This document shows positions 1 to 12,500 of a DNA stretch of 64,000 bases, piece by piece. Location of the stretch: contig NW_025062478.1 in NCBI RefSeq assembly GCF_000002995.4, forward strand, positions 5,928,001 to 5,992,000. The letters run 5' to 3'. The position numbers and the translations under genes were made by a program. Source of the DNA: Brugia malayi. Lineage: Eukaryota; Nematoda; Chromadorea; Rhabditida; Onchocercidae. The first letter of the stretch is position 1. Each line of letters starts with the position of its first letter. The notes beneath the pieces are model-generated. The model did no database searches. It was not told where the DNA came from and saw only the letters and a list, made by a program, of their open reading frames with translations.

Positions 1-45
1 CTGTCTCGATATCATTTAAATAGTGCAACCAAGTGTTTTCAAAAA

Positions 46-477
46 TTAAATTTTCTCCATGAAATAGTGAGAACCAACTAACTCCTTCTTTGTTAATCTC
101 TTCATCAAAGCTGCCATCTGTCGCCTTGTTAATTTAAAATTATTGTGATCAGGTTCTCTTTCGACGGTAAACAGACTGTCATCACTTTGGTTTTTTACAT
201 CTAAAATCAATTTAATGCAACAAAATCAAAAGAAAACTGAACCATTCATGAAATAAGCACCAATTCAATTCTAAAATGCCTTTTTTTCCATCACCCCAAC
301 ACTATATCCGAAACCAAAAGATATTTCTGACATACCTTTAACATCATCAGCTTGAATTTCGCAGAGAAAATCCTCCGTATCCTGGATTTGCGTACCTTTT
401 TTCCAGTATCGTTTTTTGTTTCGTGAAATCCGACATTTCCGCATCTTCCCAGAATGTTTTACATCACCATTTACCAT
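46..477 (-). CDS. NOP53: NOP53-like ribosome biogenesis factor, 5' part
   Basis: This is the amino-terminal part of a protein resembling NOP53 (GLTSCR2), a nucleolar factor for 60S subunit maturation. Exon 1 is 336-477 with ATG at 475-477. It carries a basic SRNKKRYWKK segment followed by a D..DFL acidic stretch, as at the start of yeast and human NOP53. A GTATG donor follows at 335. Exon 2 starts at 200 after an ATTTTAG acceptor, with a phase-1 join, and encodes DDSLFTVE, matching the family's (D/K)-x-LF-x-V motif. The frame stays open to a TAA at 46-48. A GTTAGT donor at 82 is the more likely exon end, so the gene probably continues beyond the left edge. A CAG lies 4 nt upstream of the ATG and could be a spliced-leader acceptor. 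The family call rests on short motifs only. Confidence 0.65.
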
Positions 478-3400
478 TGTTCTGTATTCTGACTTTCACT
501 TTCAGCAATAAAAAAAAGACCAATAGCAGTAAATGTGTAATTAACCAAACAAAACATGGCGTTTTCAAATCCCAATAAGATCCTAATCAAAAGTGGCACT
601 GCTAACATTTACCTCACTCCAATACGTCCAACTCTATACATTTATATCAGGCACCACATCCAATTCACGTAATCATAGTTATTCTAGTGAGAAACTACCC
701 AATGCTGATAGCCAACCTATCTATTAAAAGTGAAAGAACAGCACGTGAACATGACGGAATCCCGGACATCTACTGCTTCAAGTACTTTGCCACCAAACAA
801 CCGGATCAGAACAACTAAACCACGAATACCATGCAAGGTTTCTCGCAATGCGTCCATTTTTAACGGACCTCGGTGCGTTATATGAAGTTTTTAGAGACTG
901 TACCATGTAAATCAAAGATCGCGGGGATGCAAGCTGGATGTCTACTTTTATGGTATGATTCATCCAGTGGGTTTTGCCGGGAAATGTTGAGATAGAACTG
1001 TGTGCACTCGAAGTACTCTCTTCATCGTATATCTTACTTTCATCATAGCAGATTCTATTACCTATCACTACTTTATAGGAGAGGTTTGGAGAGGCTTCCA
1101 TGTGTGACGTAAGATACAATTATTATCATTTCCGTATCGCCATTTTCCCTCCGGTAGTCCACACTGCTGATGAAAAGTTAAAACCACTGAATGTTATATA
1201 TATGGAAGATAAATGTGACTGTAAGATTAATGCAAAATTCCCGCAAAATTTTCATAATAATTTGTCAGAGACTACCATACGAACTGCTTGAGGGTTATCT
1301 TTATGGAAATTCTGGGACAAGTCGCAGGCTTTTTGAAGATATCTCTAACAAACTATATCATCTTTTTTCGAGCAGATATGAACGGAATGGAAGTAGAAGA
1401 GGTTCTGGAAGTTTTATTTCAAATACCATGATAAAATGCTCCTTTCCAAATTAGAGAAGACGATGCCGCCATATGGATGGTTGAATTATATTGTGAAAGC
1501 ATATGCCCTATTAAATTTTTGGCACACTATCCAAGTCCGTAAGATAGGAAATGACTCGTGGGATTTTAATAATTGACCCGGAATCTTCTTTCGAATGTAT
1601 CTGTCCTGTGCAATAGTTGCAGCAGCAACAGTGGTATTAGTCGTAGTAGTAGTACGCCTGTTTTGGGGTGGCTTGTATCCGACCACCTACTTTACTACCG
1701 ACGCTAGAGGGCATCTATCGATTCCGTGTGTGCGTGTGTATGTGTTTGTGTGTGTGTGTGTGTATGCATGTCTGTATATTTCATAGTCGCATTGATGTCA
1801 TTTTCTTTTCCATTCGGATTATGTATGTGCGTGTGTATGTGTATCTGTACTTCACGCTGTGTGCATTCAGTTTAATAAAATGCTGGGAGATTTACTATAA
1901 CTGTTCGAATGTATGTTTATGGATGTTGTGTGGATGTATGTGTGTGTGTGTGTATGTTTGTGGATGGGTTATGTTTGAAGCAGGTGATGCTTGGGACTTC
2001 TTTTTCTGAACTGTTCATTTGTTCGGTGTGACTCGCCGACAGTTTGACAAATCTAGAAATTTTCTCGCTACCAGAAAGCTGATACAGTGATTGTCATCTC
2101 CTTAAGGCATCGACACTCACAGCTCGTTCCACTTAATCATTTCCGTCTCTCTGATGATGTGGTTGTCCAAAAAAATTTTGTTTTACCTTTTTTTTATTCA
2201 AACTGATATGGAGGTCTTCCATACGGTCTCGCGCGTTCATCCATTTCGTTTAATTCATCCAGACACAGGTGACATCTTCCTGGTGGATTATGTCAAATAT
2301 AAGGTTCAATACAGAACCAGGTCTTATTTTTATAGACCTGTTTGGCTTTCTCAGTTTGTTTTAGTGCCTTCTTCCATCCATTTTTTTGCATAGCTCCAAT
2401 TTTTTTATATTTAATCACTTTCTTTCCATGTTATACTCTTAATAAATGTTGGACCAATTCAGTTATGATTGGGAGATGTGTTTGACATTGTTAAACTATT
2501 CTAAATTGAGTGGTTTATTTTTATCATTTGCTAGAAAATAAAATCTTGGAGAATGGCTATAAGTTGTATCGAGAGCAACACTCACTTTTCAGAGCGATAA
2601 TAAGTAGTATTAGCATTATTTTATTATCCTCTTCCTTCTATTGATGTACTGATAAAATGTGTGTTTGAAAATAAATATCTTAGAAAGCCTTTCTTTTAAT
2701 ATATATTCATGATACCTATCGCATGTTGATATTATTATGGAAGAAAAAATGTACACTTTTTCTTGAAAATGATCTCAGTCCTATGATACTTATAGATAGA
2801 CAACTATCCAATGGTAACCCGTTATCAGAAAACTACTAAAATAATTTTTTGCAGTGTGTTTCTTATCAGTATCGTTCGTTTATGAAATAAGCAACTTATT
2901 TTTCCTTCGTCTCGTTTCTCCTCCTCACTTCAACTCCCCCACCCTAAAAAGTAGGAAATAACAGATGAAAGGTATTTGGGGACAAAAAAACCTGTTGAAC
3001 TAGTGCATACTTTACAGTTCTCTTTATGGAAAAGAAGGTTGTTAATTGAAATGTGTGCCGACCATTCAACTATTCCTAGACATAGTTTTCCTTTTTTTTT
3101 TCTTTCCATATGTAGTAAATATTTTATCTTTTTTAATAGTTGAGATTAGGTTGGGTTTTTTTTTCCGTAAAACACCACTTTCTCCATGCTGATACCACAG
3201 TCATTTCACAAGATTGGTAACCAGTAGCAGTTCTCATTTCTTTGTTTAGAACATGAATAGCGCGGAAGGGTAGACTTAAAGTTGTATCTTGCTCAAAAAG
3301 AAAAAGCATAATAAGCAGTCTACAACAGTATTGTGACCTTTCAAATAATAGATTCTGTTACGTTCAGGAAATGCGATTTTGACATTTCAAACAATTTGGA

Positions 3401-3510
3401 AGAGGGTAGCCAGGATAAATCAGATTAAAGTTGGATAGTTTTAAAATAGAAATGAAGTATGCTTTTTCTTTTTTCACATGTTATACAATTAAGGTAATTA
3501 CTTATGGTAT
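478..3510. other. Intergenic region between divergent genes
   Basis: This spacer lies between the divergently transcribed NOP53-like and FBXO11-like genes, so it should hold both promoters. A TG-rich microsatellite tract lies at about 1725-1966. A 113-codon open frame on the minus strand (778-1119) has no family I recognise and no supporting exon structure. A TGACGTAA sequence, resembling a CRE/bZIP site, occurs near 1105. Nothing else can be called. Confidence 0.5.
1725..1772. repeat. (TG)n-type microsatellite
   Basis: An interrupted TG/TGTA dinucleotide tract in the shared upstream region. Further TG-rich patches follow at about 1820-1850 and 1930-1966. The open frames across it are produced by the repeat and are not genes. 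Confidence 0.85.
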
Positions 3511-6500
3511 ATGGCGGATGGAGAAGACGATTCAAGTTCGAATCTGTCGGTTAGCCTTCCTCGACAAACATTGATTCGCGGAAAAAAGCGAAAGATCACT
3601 TTGCATAGCATGGGTATAATTTTTTGAATTAAAAAAAACATGCATCAGCAGTGTTGGCTACCGTTCGATGAGTTTTTCTACAGAACAAAAGAGCATTCAG
3701 TTAGTCAGGACCTTTAAAAAATTCGAGTTTTTGTAAGCGTAAGGTTTTAATGCTTTTTGTTGCAAATTTGCAGTTTATTTTCTATAGAATTCTTGCTTTT
3801 ATCATTAGTCACGTGTGTGATTTGGAAAAGGGTTCGAGATTTTGGTCGTAAAACTATTAAGATTACAGCAGATTCTAACAATCGTTTAATCATTGCATTT
3901 GGATTTTCACAAATTATAGTGTTACGACGTCGTAATAGTGGACAAGCGGATCCTGCAGAACCTCCGACAGTACAAACGTCAACGCCAGTAAGTAGTTCAG
4001 TTTCGTGCCTTCAGGCTGTACCTCTGCAAACGGATATCACCGATATGGCTGCCAGGAAAAGGTAGTTTAGCGACGTACTGCTATGATGGGATGATTCCTT
4101 TTTGTAGTTCAGGGAAGAAGCAAAAATTTTTTTTTTTTGAAATTTGGAATAATGTTTGTTGCACTAAGTAGGTATTAACTAAAAGTTTGAAATAGGGCTA
4201 GAATAATCTAAAAAGCCATATGGTTACGATGGTTGACGTTATAAATTGCTGCGTTTATTAGTTTGCATTTTAATTTCGTGATGGATCGTTGTAGGTTTAC
4301 ATGCAGAAATCGTGACTCGTGTTTTTGAACTTCCTGTCATATGTCATTACAAATTTTTTTTATTATCTGCACAATTAGCAAGTTGTTAAAGTTATCATCG
4401 TTTTAATTATTATTTAAATCATTTTAAGTGATCTCATTTGATGAAGTCAAAACTTCTGTGTTGTATAGGTATGAATTACGTCGTCGCCGATCTCTCCAAC
4501 AGAGCGAAGGGGATGGCTGCATTATGAGTAGTAGCATGGTTGCAACAACCGATGAGGTAATTAATTTTATTTGAATCGGAAGTACATAATGCATGCACAT
4601 ATGCAAACAGGGTTGTAATATGAACTTACTGTTGTTTTACGCGAAATCCACTTTTTGTAATTTCTGGTCAGCGTTATAATCGATTTGGACATCAATAGAT
4701 TTTAGTATTTAGAAGCATAAACTACAACTTATAAAAGAAGAACCGTACTAACCATACCAGTTGTGTATTTTGGTAAGTTCTATAAAACCAATTAATGTGG
4801 AATTTTTTCCTCATAAAATATTTTGAATTTATTGCTGGTATATGTTGTCCTAATGATCATTCGTCTTTAGACTATTGATTTTTTTAGGAAGACAAAAGTA
4901 AAAAAAGGAGAAAAGGATTGTCTCCTTCACATGTTGCAGTTTTCTAAGTAAAATATATATATATTTTAGTTGAGTCGTTTGTTCATCAATGTTTTAGGTG
5001 TTTTCAGAAAAGCTTATCTTAGTTTAGTTCAAAATATGACGCGTATTAGAAAAATTGCTCACTGCATTACTGCGGTGAGCAATTTTTCTGTTTTTTACCA
5101 TTTTTTGAATCCCAGTGACATTTTTGGAGATAATTTGGTTCTAGAACAAAAAAGAAATTTATGCTTGTTTTTCACTTTCTTAGCAGTTTGTCTGGCATTT
5201 CTTTCCTTGCTTTTCATCTCTGTTTCAAAAACCCATTGTTTGCCTACGATTACTTCATAATAATAAATTTTTGGATTAGCTTATATGAAGCTTTACCATT
5301 CCACCAAAGGAATGTTTTTACTGTTGTATTTCTCGGAATCCAAAGGATTGAACGATCTGTTTTGCCCATTTTCTTTAAGGATATAATTTTTCAATGAATT
5401 CTTGGAAATTAGAAGGGATATGAGTTTATGAGTTTTTTTTTCTGTAATTAATTTGAAAACTTTCTGTATTGTAAGCTATAGTACGTGTACTTCCTCAACG
5501 CAGTCGTTTTCTAGAATTCATTTAGTTATACCGTCTGGAACTCTTCTTCTCCAAACTTATTGGTCCCTATCCTTTCTAGCATTTCGCTTTTTTTAAAGTA
5601 TTATGTTTTTTGTTTAACACGAGTTTTCAATTGGTTTAAAGTACTAATTTTTGACTTTGTAGTATTGGGTATAGTAAGGAGCGAATTCATTTGCCAAAAA
5701 ATGAGAACCAAATTTTTTTCATGTTTTTGAACATTTCTTTCTCTGAAAATAAGCAACATCTTGACTTTTTGTTACTGTTAAGAATTTAGTTTTGATATTG
5801 TACTTTACATTCAGTGCATGAATAGTTTCAAATTATTATGCATTGAGTATGTATCATCATCATCTGATGAGAGAAGCTTATATAGTTTATCCACCAATCT
5901 AGTCAGCAGATGGAAAAGAATGCCTAATTCTGAAAGATGAAGTTTTCATATTTTTGATAAAATGGAAATATTAACAAGTATTATTGCACTTCAGTTCCAC
6001 GTGTTTGATAACACTGGGAAGTTCTTTTTTATGGCCAAAGCGAGAGATACGTCAGTTAGCAAAAAAACCACTATTTGAATAAACTTTCAGTTAAATAACC
6101 TTTTTCTTCATGCTGAGTTTGCCAGTATTGCAAATGAAGTTTCGTACTACTAATTTTTCTTTAATTAAAAAGACATCTTTATTTTCTATAAATCAAAATC
6201 TTCATAATGTGCTATTCCATTAAACAACTTTAAATAGCCTGCCATCAACTAAAACAATTATCCAGTTAATTTGTCATCCGTTGTTTTCTCAGTGCTCTAA
6301 TTAATAATTGTCAAATTATTTCCGATCATTCGGTTTCTTCCAGAACATTCTGGACAAAAATGGATATATAATCATGTAGGCTTGTTCTTATGTTTGCATC
6401 TGCTTTTTGGAGCGATGTGCATACCTGCATAAATGAAATAATATGAAAAAATGAAAGAAAAAAACTGGTTTTTTCTCTTCGTCTTTAACATATTCATCAG

Positions 6501-9500
6501 AATCTCGTTTGAAAACACATTTGCGACGAAATAATTTATTCCCATGTTTAGAGATCAATAGGACTGTTACGTAAACGAATAAAAGGTGATCTACTGACTG
6601 AAGCGCAAAGCAGGTACATTACGATTGTTGCAGTTTTTTTTTTTTTTTTTTTTTTTTTTTCAAATGTCAGATGAGAATTGCTTGATTGTATGTGTGGACG
6701 GAAGAATAAATCGAAGGTGAGGTTGGTTTAGAAAGGTTTCGAAGCACTGAAATATCTAAGAAATGATTTCTTAAGTAGAACATTGGGATGTACAGTTAAA
6801 TGTTTGTGAGTTAAAATACACAGAAGTGGATATGGCGTATTATAGTTTGTTATGTAATATTTTATTATGGATTGAAATTTTAGGTATGTTAGAGAAAATT
6901 AGTTGTTTTCATTTTCCTCATATTGAAGTGGGTTGTTTTGGAATTTTGACTTTACATTCCAATAAATTAGAGACTTGAGGATCTCTGCATATATTTTAAA
7001 TCCATAGTTTTCCAAGATGTATGAGAAAGTTAACATATATTCACCGGAAATATATTGCGAAGGATATTCCTTCTTTTTTTGGCCTTAATTATAATTTTTT
7101 CTAGCTTGGATCTACCTATAGAACGTTATTTATCTGACTCCTCAATTGATGTTTTACCGGATGAAATTTTTATGAAGGTATGGTGGAAACTTTATTGATG
7201 CTATAATGTATCCATTGATTTAGTGCCCAGATCCATTGTTTCCTACGGCATAGATGTTTCGTTAAAAAAATAAAGTTTAGTTATTTTTAGATTTATTCAT
7301 TTCTTTACGAAGGCGATCTCTTGACATGTTCTGCTGTATCGCGACGTTTTTATCGACTGTCAAATGATTTAAATTTATGGTAAGTTTTATTATCATCTTT
7401 AAGGGTAGTTCTCATAATTCATGAATCATTGAAAGAAAAAAGACTTTACGTTCGACTTCGTTCAACAGACTCAACTTGATGTGTCCAGAGTGATAATTTG
7501 GGTTTTCATACATGATTGTTAACAGAAAATTTGATTTATAATGTAGTTTGTCAAAGGAAAAAGAAGGACTGTAAATATACATAGTTATAAGTAGTTGTAT
7601 AAAGCCATTATGTTATATTCAAATAGTGTTACGGTACTAATTTTTGATATCTTGATTACGTAAATAGTTTTGGAGAAATTTGTATACGTCCATGAACTCA
7701 TTATGGAAGAAAAGAATGACAACTGATAAGCGTCTTCCGGTCAAAACAGTTTTATGTCGACAGCGCATGTCATTTAGAAGTTCTCATCATTAATAAGCGC
7801 AGGAAATACTTTCTTGCTTCAATGAGATCTCTAAATGTAAATGAAGGCAGCAAGGCATTTCTGAAATTTCTTTAGTAGAAAATATTTCCTTTTTCTCTAT
7901 TGTGCATTCTTTTCAGGAAGATTCTATATCAAGGAGTTTTTGAATATCGAATACCTCTTTATCATCCTGAACCACGTAAATTCGAGTTTCGGGAAATAGG
8001 CCGCTGGAGAGATGTTGTAAATCCATGGAAAGAAAGTTTTCGCCAGTTGGTATGTAGTAAAAATAGAAAAGAACAGGGACCTTGAAATGTTTCTATGAAT
8101 TATGCCATTAAAACACTTGAGTCTTGCTTCTTGAGCTCCCTTCAATCTTTGAGGATACCATATCTTCATGCTGCTAAATAATTAACGTGCCATGATAATG
8201 TCTTGTTAGAATTTGTAAAAATAAGAAAATTAGTAGTTAATTGCTTTTTGTTTACTGTGAGTAATATCGTAAATATCATTATTTGTTTGAATTCAATAAT
8301 GATGCTATAAGTTAATATTAAGTTATAATATTGATGATTTTTTTTCAGCGTCAAGGTGTTCATGTAAGACTCGGGTTTGCTCATATTTATGAAGGTCACA
8401 GTGGACGCAAAATATTGCATTTTAAAAATCTCAATGATGCAATCGAACATTGTGAACAGCTTCCAAGTGAAGTAGAAAAGCTAGTTTTCTTGCATGAAGG
8501 AATGTATACTTCCACACAGTTGGTGGTCGATACACCATTACAGATTATCGGAGCAGGTTTGGTTCCTTCAATTTTATCAGAAATAGTGTAGTTCTGATTT
8601 CTTGACATTTTTGAAAGTCGAAATTATAGCTTTGTTCATTGCTGTTGTTATGAAATTTAATTAGAGTAATTTCACAATTTTTTAAACCACACCCTTCTTA
8701 GAAGACTCGCGTCTCGGTCTTTAATCTTTATCTGAAAGAAAAAGCTGAGCCGTATAGTTTCATTAACGTAGGTGTTAATGTGATAAATTTGATACTCTTC
8801 ATTTTTTCTTCAGATCTCTTTGCTTTCACATGTGTAGCTTAGTAATGGATAAGTTGAATAGAATAAAATAGCTGAAAAGCCGAAATCACTCATTCCGATA
8901 TAAATTTATTGCCAACAACTATTTAGAAAAGTGTAGTGCGAGTACAGAATTTTCGCCGTATTGGAAAAGTTAGGGTTCAAGAAAAGTTTTACGGCTTAGT
9001 GCACCTTAGTAGTTTTTTTTTTGCAGGTTCATCACGCAATTTCCAAGATTCGGTTATCGTTGACAGCAATAATGGAACGACGATAACATTTGTAGAAGGC
9101 TCAGAATATGCATATCTCGGCTTTTGTACAGTGAGGTATATCGAACCACCTTTGGATCCAGTGCGTGTAGGAAACACACAACACCTTTGCTCTGCTCTCG
9201 TTGTTAATGCTTTTGCTAGCCCACTGATTGAGCATTGCAGTTTTTCATCGACGTGCTCTGGTTTGCATTCCTTTTCTCAGAAAAAATTCCATATTCTTTA
9301 TCAATGAATTTTTTATGGTGCGGTAGTTTTGTGATGTAAATTTTATGATACACTAACTTAAGATCGGGATCGATAGCTAATTCAGAACAAACTGTCACCG
9401 TAGAATAAGAATGTTAAGTGCTCTGAATAAAAAAAAAAACTGCCCATTCTATCTTATGAGATTTAAGTTTCACTTATAAAAAACAAAAGAGAAAAAAAAA

Positions 9501-12500
9501 AGATTGATGGTTGAGAATAATGACCAGCAGAATCTGCGAAAATCCGGAGACATCTTTCAAGCAGTTTGGAAATTTGAAAATATATTAAAACTATTAAGTA
9601 TTTGAAATCTCTTAACCATTCACATGCAAATATAACAATGAGAAAGCGAAACAAGATGAGTTGAGAACTAGAATAATTAGAATAAATTCACTCAAAAAAT
9701 CTGAGCATGGTAAAAAGCATTATATATTCTGTTTATCAACATTTGTATCACACATGGATATTATTATAAGTAATTGTTTTTCCAAACTTTTAGGATAGTT
9801 TTGTGACATGATTTGGTGATATCGTAAAATTGAAAAAACATAATTTGTATAATCATCCAAAACTGAACAACTATGTGTTGCAGGAGGCGCCACAGTATGC
9901 GTAAAACATGAAGGAGCGAACCCATACATTAGAAATTGCTCTATATGTGGCTCAGATAACGTTGGGATTTACATTACTGACAATGCCACTGGAACGTATG
10001 AAGATTGTGAAATTGCACGCAATACGCTAGCTGGTGTTTGGGTGAAGAATAAAGCCAATCCATATTTTCGACGATGTCATATTCATGATGGTCGTGATGT
10101 TGGCGTTTTTACTTTTGAATACGGAATGGTTTGTTTATTCATGTTAAAACCTTTTCTGATTTTCCATCAAATTCGTAGTCAAGATAGTTAGTTATCTTTG
10201 GGAAAAATGGCTTGTTGACAAATTTTGGTTGGACATGCATTTGTAAAACGACCTTAAAAGTGGCTTTGTACTAATAGTTATCACATTGATTTTGAATTAA
10301 AAGTTTCGTTATCTTACTAATAATTTTTAAGATATATTTGAAGTTTTAATTTCTCTTGTGCATATTGTTTAGGGTTACTTCGAGAAATGCGATATTCACA
10401 GTAATCGCATTTCGGGTATTGAAGTAAAAAACCAAGCAAATCCAACCGTTGTTCGTTGTGATATTCACCACGGACAAACTGGTGGAATTTATATACATGA
10501 AAAAGGTTAGTTAGTTTTGCGTTTTTCATTTTAATTTGGTAAATTTCCTTACATTTATTACAAGAAAATTTTTGCAGCAGATAGAGAAACTTGCCAACAC
10601 ATAGAATTGTGCGTTTCACATTAGCTGCTTACGTCACTTTTAATATGCTTAGTGATTTAAAATTGTGTTTATCAATAGGACGTGGTCAATTCATCGAAAA
10701 TCGAATATTCTCTAATCAGTTCGCTGGCATTTGGATAACATCACAGTCTGATCCTACTGTGCGGAAAAATGAAATCTTTTCGGGTCAACAGGGTGGTGTT
10801 TACGTATTTGGCGAAGGACGTGGTCTCATTGAACAGAATAATATTTATCAAAATAATCTAGCTGGCATTCAGATACGTACTGGTTCCGACCCGATTGTTA
10901 GGCTGAACAAAATACACAGTGGATATCACGGAGGCATATATGTGGTAGCTTTTTTCTTTCATTTTGCATTTTTTCTGAAAATACTATTCAGATCGTGAAA
11001 ATTTTTGGTTGGTTCAAAATATTTTGAGATTTCATATTTTAACTTTGAAAGTTGACAATATGAAATCTCAAGAGAATAACTTTCAAATTTGTTTTCTTCA
11101 GTACGTGAATGTGTTCATCGGAATGAACTATAATCAGTGATGTGATTTGTTAATGTTAGTTAGCTATTACCGAGTTTCTTATGTATTAAATTTTATATGA
11201 AAAATATTTTGGAAGGGGGGTAGATTTTTTGGGAAGCAATTCAAATATCTGATTGATTACATTGGTAATTATATTGGTACGTATCTGCATTATATTAGAT
11301 TAATTAAATTGGTTTTTTAAGGTTTCATTAATTCCAATTACTTAGTAGGCAATTAACTCTGCTGTTGTTTTATGTCTTATATTAGACATTAAGGATTGTT
11401 TCTCTCATAGTGAATAAAATGTTTAACAAACTGATCGACTAAACCAATTTTGTCAACAACCAAGTGAAAACAAAAATCGATTGCGGCTGGGAGTTGTTTA
11501 TTCGCTGTAGTGGATTGTTTTCCCACTGTAAACTGATTTTTCTCTTATAAATTCATAAACTCCGAAAGTAATTTATGTTTGACCTATTTCGCTGATGGCA
11601 CGACGTTGTCGAAATTGCAGTATAACTCGTTTTGCAGCACGAAAAAGGACGAGGATTAATTGAAGAGAATGAAGTTTACGGAAATGCACTTGCGGGTATT
11701 TGGGTGACAACTGGATCCTGTCCGATACTGCGAAAAAATCGTATACATTCCGGCAAACAAGTCTTTTTTTTTTTCTGAAAGCAACAATAATATTTATATA
11801 AAATATCGAAAATAAAATCAGAAATTTATGTAGAAAGAGAACTTAATTTTAGATCATTTATTTTTGGTTACGTATATCTCTGTACTTTCAAATTAATTTG
11901 CTTTTTTTGGATTCTCTTTGCTTTCATTTGTATTTTAATGGTCGCTTTCTATCAAATTCGCTAGATTTTGTAGGTTGGCGTTTATTTTTATGATAATGGA
12001 CATGGTTTGTTGGAGGAAAATGACATCTTTAATCATCTTTATTCTGGTGTACAAATAAGGTATATGTTTCTGTTATTTTTTTTTTTTTTAATTTGAACTT
12101 ATTCCTTACACTAAAAGATATTTCTATTAGTTCAGAATGTTGGATTAGTTCGCTCAAAAATTGCAGCCAGGAAATGATATTTTTGAATTTCATCCACTGA
12201 AATACTTAAAATTTGAAATGTATTTTTTTTTTTTGAAATAATGTATAAAAATTTGAAATAATATTATTAGTTATTCGTTGTTTCTAAAATTTCACTTGTA
12301 GCTGAAAACGGATTTCATTTTTAAAATTCCTTCTAAATAAATGTTTTTGCAGGACAGGTTCAAATCCCAAAATTACTCGAAATAAAATCTGGGGTGGTCA
12401 AAATGGAGGTGTATTGGTATATAACTGTGGAAAAGGTGTTTTGGAAGATAACGAAATTTTCGATAATGCAATGGCAGGTGTTTGGATTAAAACTGAAAGC

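Larger units (their letters stand above)
4920..7104 (+). other. Long intron 4 of the FBXO11-like gene
   Basis: A 2.2 kb intron, much longer than the gene's other introns (mostly about 100-900 nt). It holds a strong hairpin at 5048-5089 and a 27-base T tract at 6634-6660. The open frames at 4970-5397 are hydrophobic, AT-driven and match no family I know. An unrecognised alternative exon could lie here, because the exon-4 donor is not canonical. Confidence 0.6.

Noticed and set aside
1668..2009. 113-codon plus-strand frame rich in Val, Cys and Tyr
   Set aside because: It is produced by TG/TGTA microsatellites read as protein. The same artefact recurs near 44.1, 45.3 and 53.0 kb.
4970..5397. 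Hydrophobic plus-strand frames inside dre-1 intron 4
   Set aside because: They span a perfect hairpin and AT-rich DNA. They do not continue the gene in phase and match no family known to me.
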